A stretch of 17,160 bases of DNA, taken from the NCBI GenBank assembly GCA_003641695.1, contig QNBL01000022.1:1-17160 (forward strand), in the 5' to 3' direction. The position numbers and the translations under genes are program-made. Below are positions 14,464-17,160 of the stretch, piece after piece (within the stretch, counting starts at the first letter, position 1; every line of letters starts with the position of its first letter). Below the pieces are notes generated by a model. The model worked only from the letters and a program-made list of their open reading frames with translations. It made no database searches and had not been told where the DNA came from. This DNA comes from Spirochaetota bacterium (lineage in GTDB: Bacteria; Spirochaetota; Spirochaetia; B11-G9).

Positions 14464-16175
14464 TGGTTATTCTTGCTAAAACAAAGGTAAAAGAAGCACT
14501 TGATGAGTACCCTGAGTTGAAAGATGTTCTGTTATCCATGTCTCCAAAGTATGAGCGTCTTAACAATAAGCTTATTTTTAATACAGTAGCCCGGTGGGCA
14601 ACATTTAATGATGTGGCACGGATGGGGGGGCTCTCCATTTGTGAGATTCTCCATACTTTAAACTCAAAACTTGGTACAGTTAAGGAGCTTGAGAAGGTAT
14701 TCCCTGAGTGCATCAATGTATCTCCTCAGCCGGTGAGAATGGAAAAACCTGCATGGCTGGATACCATTAGAAACTTTTTTATTATGGATGTCAGGGAGAG
14801 AACAGATTTCTTTTTTACAGAGATTATTAAAACCCTTAATTCTCTGGAAGAAGGGCAGGGTTTGAAGATTGTAAACTCTTTCTATCCGGCACCATTAACA
14901 GGAATGCTTGAAGAAGAAGAATATGATTACTACATTGAAAACGGATCACAGGAAGAAGTTATACTTTATGTAAAGTACAAAGATGAAGATCCTGATAAAA
15001 ATTGGAGAGACAGGAAGGAATCTTTTGAAACTTTTGATGTGAGGAGCAGCAGGGAAGACCCCTTTGGAGCTATCATGAAAAAAGCTCAGGACACCCCTGC
15101 AGGAAGCGGTTTCAAGCTTGTACAGAAGTTTGAACCAATACCTTTAATTAATATGCTTACTCCAATGGGGTTTGAATATGAAACGGTTGAAATTGGTTTT
15201 TTTGAATACCATATTTACTTTTACAAAACAAAACAGAATATGGAAGAGAAAAAAACTGCAGCAGAGGGAAAGGTCCCTCTTGTTATTCAGGCTGCAACAC
15301 CTGTTGTACTTCCTGTTGTTCTAAAACTGCTGAAATCGCAAAAGCTTATGGATAAAATTGAGATTAAGGAACTCAAAGTCTGGAAAGAGACAGAGAAGCA
15401 TATGGCCTGGATTGTAAACGGTAAAGCTGATATCACCTTTTCTGCACTTGCAGCTGCAGCAAAACTCTACTTGACTGGAAACGATATTAAAATGACCTCC
15501 ATTGATATCTGGGACAATTTCTATGTTTTAACCAGAGGGTATTCCGCCAAAACATTTTCAGATCTTAAAGGACATGATTTTCACATTCCCCTATACAGCG
15601 GTGCTCCCCCCTATGCTGTAACAGAACACCTCATGAAAGAGCTCGGGGAGGATCCGAAAGAGTATAACTTTGTTTTTGGGAAACCCTTCGGCCGTCCTGA
15701 GGAAATGCAGCGAAAGCTGGTGGCCGGTGAAATAGATACTGTTTTATTACGGGAACCGGAAGCGAGTTTTGCACTTCATGAAGGGAAGGGTGAGATTCGG
15801 GAAGCTTTTTCATATACTGATATCTGGAAAAACCTTACCGGCGGCGGTAATCAGCTCCCGAATGCCGGCTTGATTGTGAAAGGTTCTCTGGTAAGGGAGC
15901 ATCCCGATCTGATTAAACTTCTTGATGAAGAATTGTCTGAATCAATACGCTGGATAAATGAAAATCCAAAAGAAGCGGCAGCGCAGTCTTATGATCTTAT
16001 GGGCGGCTCTATTGAGTCACTGGAACTCTTTTTACAAAGAGTTACGTACAAACATGAAAGTCCGGCAAACAGGATCGAAGAGATCATCGAATATTTGACC
16101 CTGATACGTGAAGATAAAGGATTTTCCTATGTAGGAGAAAATGAAGAGGTAAGAGGTCTGTTTTCTCTGGATTAA
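14463..16175 (+). CDS. Cytoplasmic DUF1858-DUF2249-DUF2249-substrate-binding-protein-like fusion, unknown function
   Basis: This 570-aa protein has no signal peptide or membrane segment. Residues about 8-65 look like DUF1858/ScdA-N (ALDEYPELKDVLLSMSP ... TFNDVARMGGLSICEILHTLN). Residues about 106-175 and 190-256 look like two DUF2249-type (TusA-like fold) repeats, each with a LKIVNSFYPAPL or FKLVQKFEPIPL core. Residues about 270-565 resemble an SsuA/NMT1 periplasmic binding fold (LPVVLKLLKSQKL, WIVNGKADITFSALAAA, IDTVLLREPEASFALHEGKG). Cysteines are few (C60, C83). The ATG at 14463 has GGAGGTGG upstream and overlaps the ferredoxin stop; an in-frame TTG 12 codons earlier is rejected. DUF1858 and DUF2249 occur in nitrosative-stress, hemerythrin and sulfur-related proteins. 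Here a ligand-sensing or redox/sulfur role is only a guess. Confidence 0.8.
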   Translation: MVILAKTKVKEALDEYPELKDVLLSMSPKYERLNNKLIFNTVARWATFNDVARMGGLSICEILHTLNSKLGTVKELEKVFPECINVSPQPVRMEKPAWLDTIRNFFIMDVRERTDFFFTEIIKTLNSLEEGQGLKIVNSFYPAPLTGMLEEEEYDYYIENGSQEEVILYVKYKDEDPDKNWRDRKESFETFDVRSSREDPFGAIMKKAQDTPAGSGFKLVQKFEPIPLINMLTPMGFEYETVEIGFFEYHIYFYKTKQNMEEKKTAAEGKVPLVIQAATPVVLPVVLKLLKSQKLMDKIEIKELKVWKETEKHMAWIVNGKADITFSALAAAAKLYLTGNDIKMTSIDIWDNFYVLTRGYSAKTFSDLKGHDFHIPLYSGAPPYAVTEHLMKELGEDPKEYNFVFGKPFGRPEEMQRKLVAGEIDTVLLREPEASFALHEGKGEIREAFSYTDIWKNLTGGGNQLPNAGLIVKGSLVREHPDLIKLLDEELSESIRWINENPKEAAAQSYDLMGGSIESLELFLQRVTYKHESPANRIEEIIEYLTLIREDKGFSYVGENEEVRGLFSLD

Positions 16176-16185
16176 TTATTGAGCC

Positions 16186-16214
16186 TTGACACTAAGTTGT
16201 TTGATAACTATTGT
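16186..16214 (+). promoter_or_regulatory. Promoter of zwf
   Basis: TTGACA (16186-16191), a 17-bp spacer and TATTGT (16209-16214) form a promoter about 29 nt before the zwf ATG. No terminator is seen between the preceding gene and this promoter, so some read-through is likely. Confidence 0.6.
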
Positions 16215-16219
16215 TATCA
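16202..16219. promoter_or_regulatory. 18-bp palindromic operator candidate on the zwf promoter
   Basis: TGATAAC-TATT-GTTATCA is a perfect palindrome with 7-bp arms that covers the predicted -10. The position is typical of a repressor operator. The motif does not match the Rex consensus as recalled, and the regulator is not identifiable. No U-run follows, so it is not a terminator. Confidence 0.55.
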
Positions 16220-16242
16220 GATAAGATAGACAGGAGAGGTTC

Positions 16243-17160
16243 ATGATAAGTAAGTACTCGGGGCCTGTTTGTGAGTTTGAAACAGCAGGACCGTGCGGCA
16301 TTGTAATTTTCGGCGCTTCGGGTGATTTAACTACGAGAAAACTCATACCATCTCTGTTTGAGCTCTATGTCCGCAGAAGAATACCGGATAATTTTTTTAT
16401 CCTCGGAGTAGCCAGGTCCGCTATGGATGATAACACATTCAGGGAGAGGGTCGAAAAGGCAATTGATCTCGGGGTTAAGGCGATAAAACCAGGACAGAAA
16501 CAGGGATTTTTAGGGCGGTGTTATTACCTGTCAGGGCAGTATGATTCAGACGAAACCTATGCCGGTCTTAAAAACCTGATGGTCGGGTTGGCTGATAAGT
16601 ACCATACCCTGGGCAATGTTATTTTTAATATTGCCACTCCCCCTGCTTTGTACAAGGTGATAGTAGAAAAACTGAGTGTTAACGGGTTAGTTGAAAAAGA
16701 TCAGAATAAAGAGCCCTTTCAACGGGTAATTGTAGAGAAACCATTCGGGACCGACCTGGATAGTGCAGTTGATCTTAATCAGTCGTTGCTGAAGTATCTT
16801 TCTGAGGAACAAATATACAGGATAGACCACTACCTGGGAAAAGATACAGTTCAGAATATTCTTGCATTCAGATTTGCAAACCTGATATTTGAGAACGTAT
16901 GGAACAGAAACTATATAGATCATGTACAGATAACTGTTTCGGAATCAGTAACAGTTGAACATAGAGCCGGATATTTTGACCAAGCGGGTCTTGTAAGGGA
17001 CATGCTTCAAAACCACATGCTTCAGCTGGTGACTCTAGTTGCGATGGAAGCTCCTGCCAAGTTTGATGCTGAGTTAATCAGGGATGAAAAGGTAAAGGTT
17101 ATGAGGGCCATTCGCCCGTTTGTCGGGGTATCTGAACCTTCTGCCATAATCCGGGGGCAG
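16243..17160 (+). CDS. zwf: Glucose-6-phosphate 1-dehydrogenase, N-terminal part (runs off the right edge)
   Basis: The first 306 codons are visible with no stop. This enzyme oxidises glucose-6-phosphate to 6-phosphogluconolactone and makes NADPH in the oxidative pentose phosphate pathway. Its markers are present: the coenzyme fingerprint GASGDLTTRKLIPSL at 24-38, VEKPFGTDL at 164-172, and the catalytic signature RIDHYLGKDTVQN at 193-205 with H196 and K200. The segments NIATPPALY and GYFDQAGLVRDMLQNHMLQL are also typical. The ATG has AGGAGAGG 4-11 nt upstream. About 180 C-terminal residues should lie beyond the window. It follows the DUF1858 fusion gene by 67 nt but has its own promoter and operator-like palindrome, so it is probably independently regulated. 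Confidence 0.96.
   Translation, partial: MISKYSGPVCEFETAGPCGIVIFGASGDLTTRKLIPSLFELYVRRRIPDNFFILGVARSAMDDNTFRERVEKAIDLGVKAIKPGQKQGFLGRCYYLSGQYDSDETYAGLKNLMVGLADKYHTLGNVIFNIATPPALYKVIVEKLSVNGLVEKDQNKEPFQRVIVEKPFGTDLDSAVDLNQSLLKYLSEEQIYRIDHYLGKDTVQNILAFRFANLIFENVWNRNYIDHVQITVSESVTVEHRAGYFDQAGLVRDMLQNHMLQLVTLVAMEAPAKFDAELIRDEKVKVMRAIRPFVGVSEPSAIIRGQ

Noticed and set aside
15270..16160. THI5/NMT1-type HMP-phosphate synthase (thiamine synthesis)
   Set aside because: The fold resembles this family, but the cysteine-rich active-site motif expected of THI5 is absent from the segment, which contains no cysteine at all.
1..17160. CRISPR arrays, tRNA or rRNA genes, insertion sequences
   Set aside because: Intergenic gaps are short; none shows spaced repeats, cloverleaf sequences, transposase fragments or terminal inverted repeats.

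Overview
The window looks like chromosomal DNA from an anaerobic, probably spirochaete-like bacterium (Spirochaeta/Sediminispirochaeta type). The clues are moderate GC, compact operons with ATGA-type overlaps, a substrate-binding protein whose signal peptide ends in the FAGGQKD style common in spirochaetes, and an Mbx-type respiratory complex. The species assignment is inference only.

Layout. At the left edge, on the minus strand, is the N-terminal part of xseA (exonuclease VII large subunit). A 119-nt gap with a strong hairpin follows, then a complete minus-strand ABC importer operon for a polar amino acid (binding protein, permease, ATPase; 2746 down to 497). A 292-nt AT-rich divergent region (2747-3038) holds promoters for both directions and a 14-bp perfect palindrome. 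From 3039 to 14139 a single plus-strand operon of 13 genes encodes a membrane-bound Mrp-antiporter/complex-I hybrid of the Mbx class. It has Mrp-like subunits E, F, G, an MbhD-like protein, an MbhE+MnhB fusion, C, and two large MrpD/NuoL-like subunits. These are followed by NuoH-, NuoB-, NuoC- and NuoD-like subunits and a 748-aa protein. That last protein fuses the NuoI/MbxN ferredoxin subunit to a GltD/NfnB-type FAD/NAD(P)H flavoprotein and carries a helical, ferritin-like C-terminal tail. A clear intrinsic terminator closes the operon (14163-14195).

Downstream, a second promoter overlapped by an inverted repeat drives a two-gene unit: a 60-aa 2x[4Fe-4S] ferredoxin and a 570-aa protein. The latter appears to combine a DUF1858-like domain, two DUF2249-like domains and a cytoplasmic substrate-binding-protein (SsuA/NMT1-like) domain. 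The right edge holds the first 306 codons of zwf (glucose-6-phosphate dehydrogenase), with its own promoter overlapped by an 18-bp palindrome.

How it fits together (inference). The large subunit of the Mbx-like complex has lost two of the four [NiFe]-binding cysteines, so it should not be a hydrogenase. The fused flavoprotein suggests electron exchange between reduced ferredoxin and NAD(P)(H), coupled to Na+ or H+ movement through the Mrp-like arm. The separate small ferredoxin is a plausible soluble partner, and zwf would feed the NADPH pool. The best candidates for something undescribed are the MbxN-GltD-ferritin-like fusion, the DUF1858/DUF2249/SBP fusion paired with the ferredoxin, and the unusual charged residues in both antiporter-like subunits.
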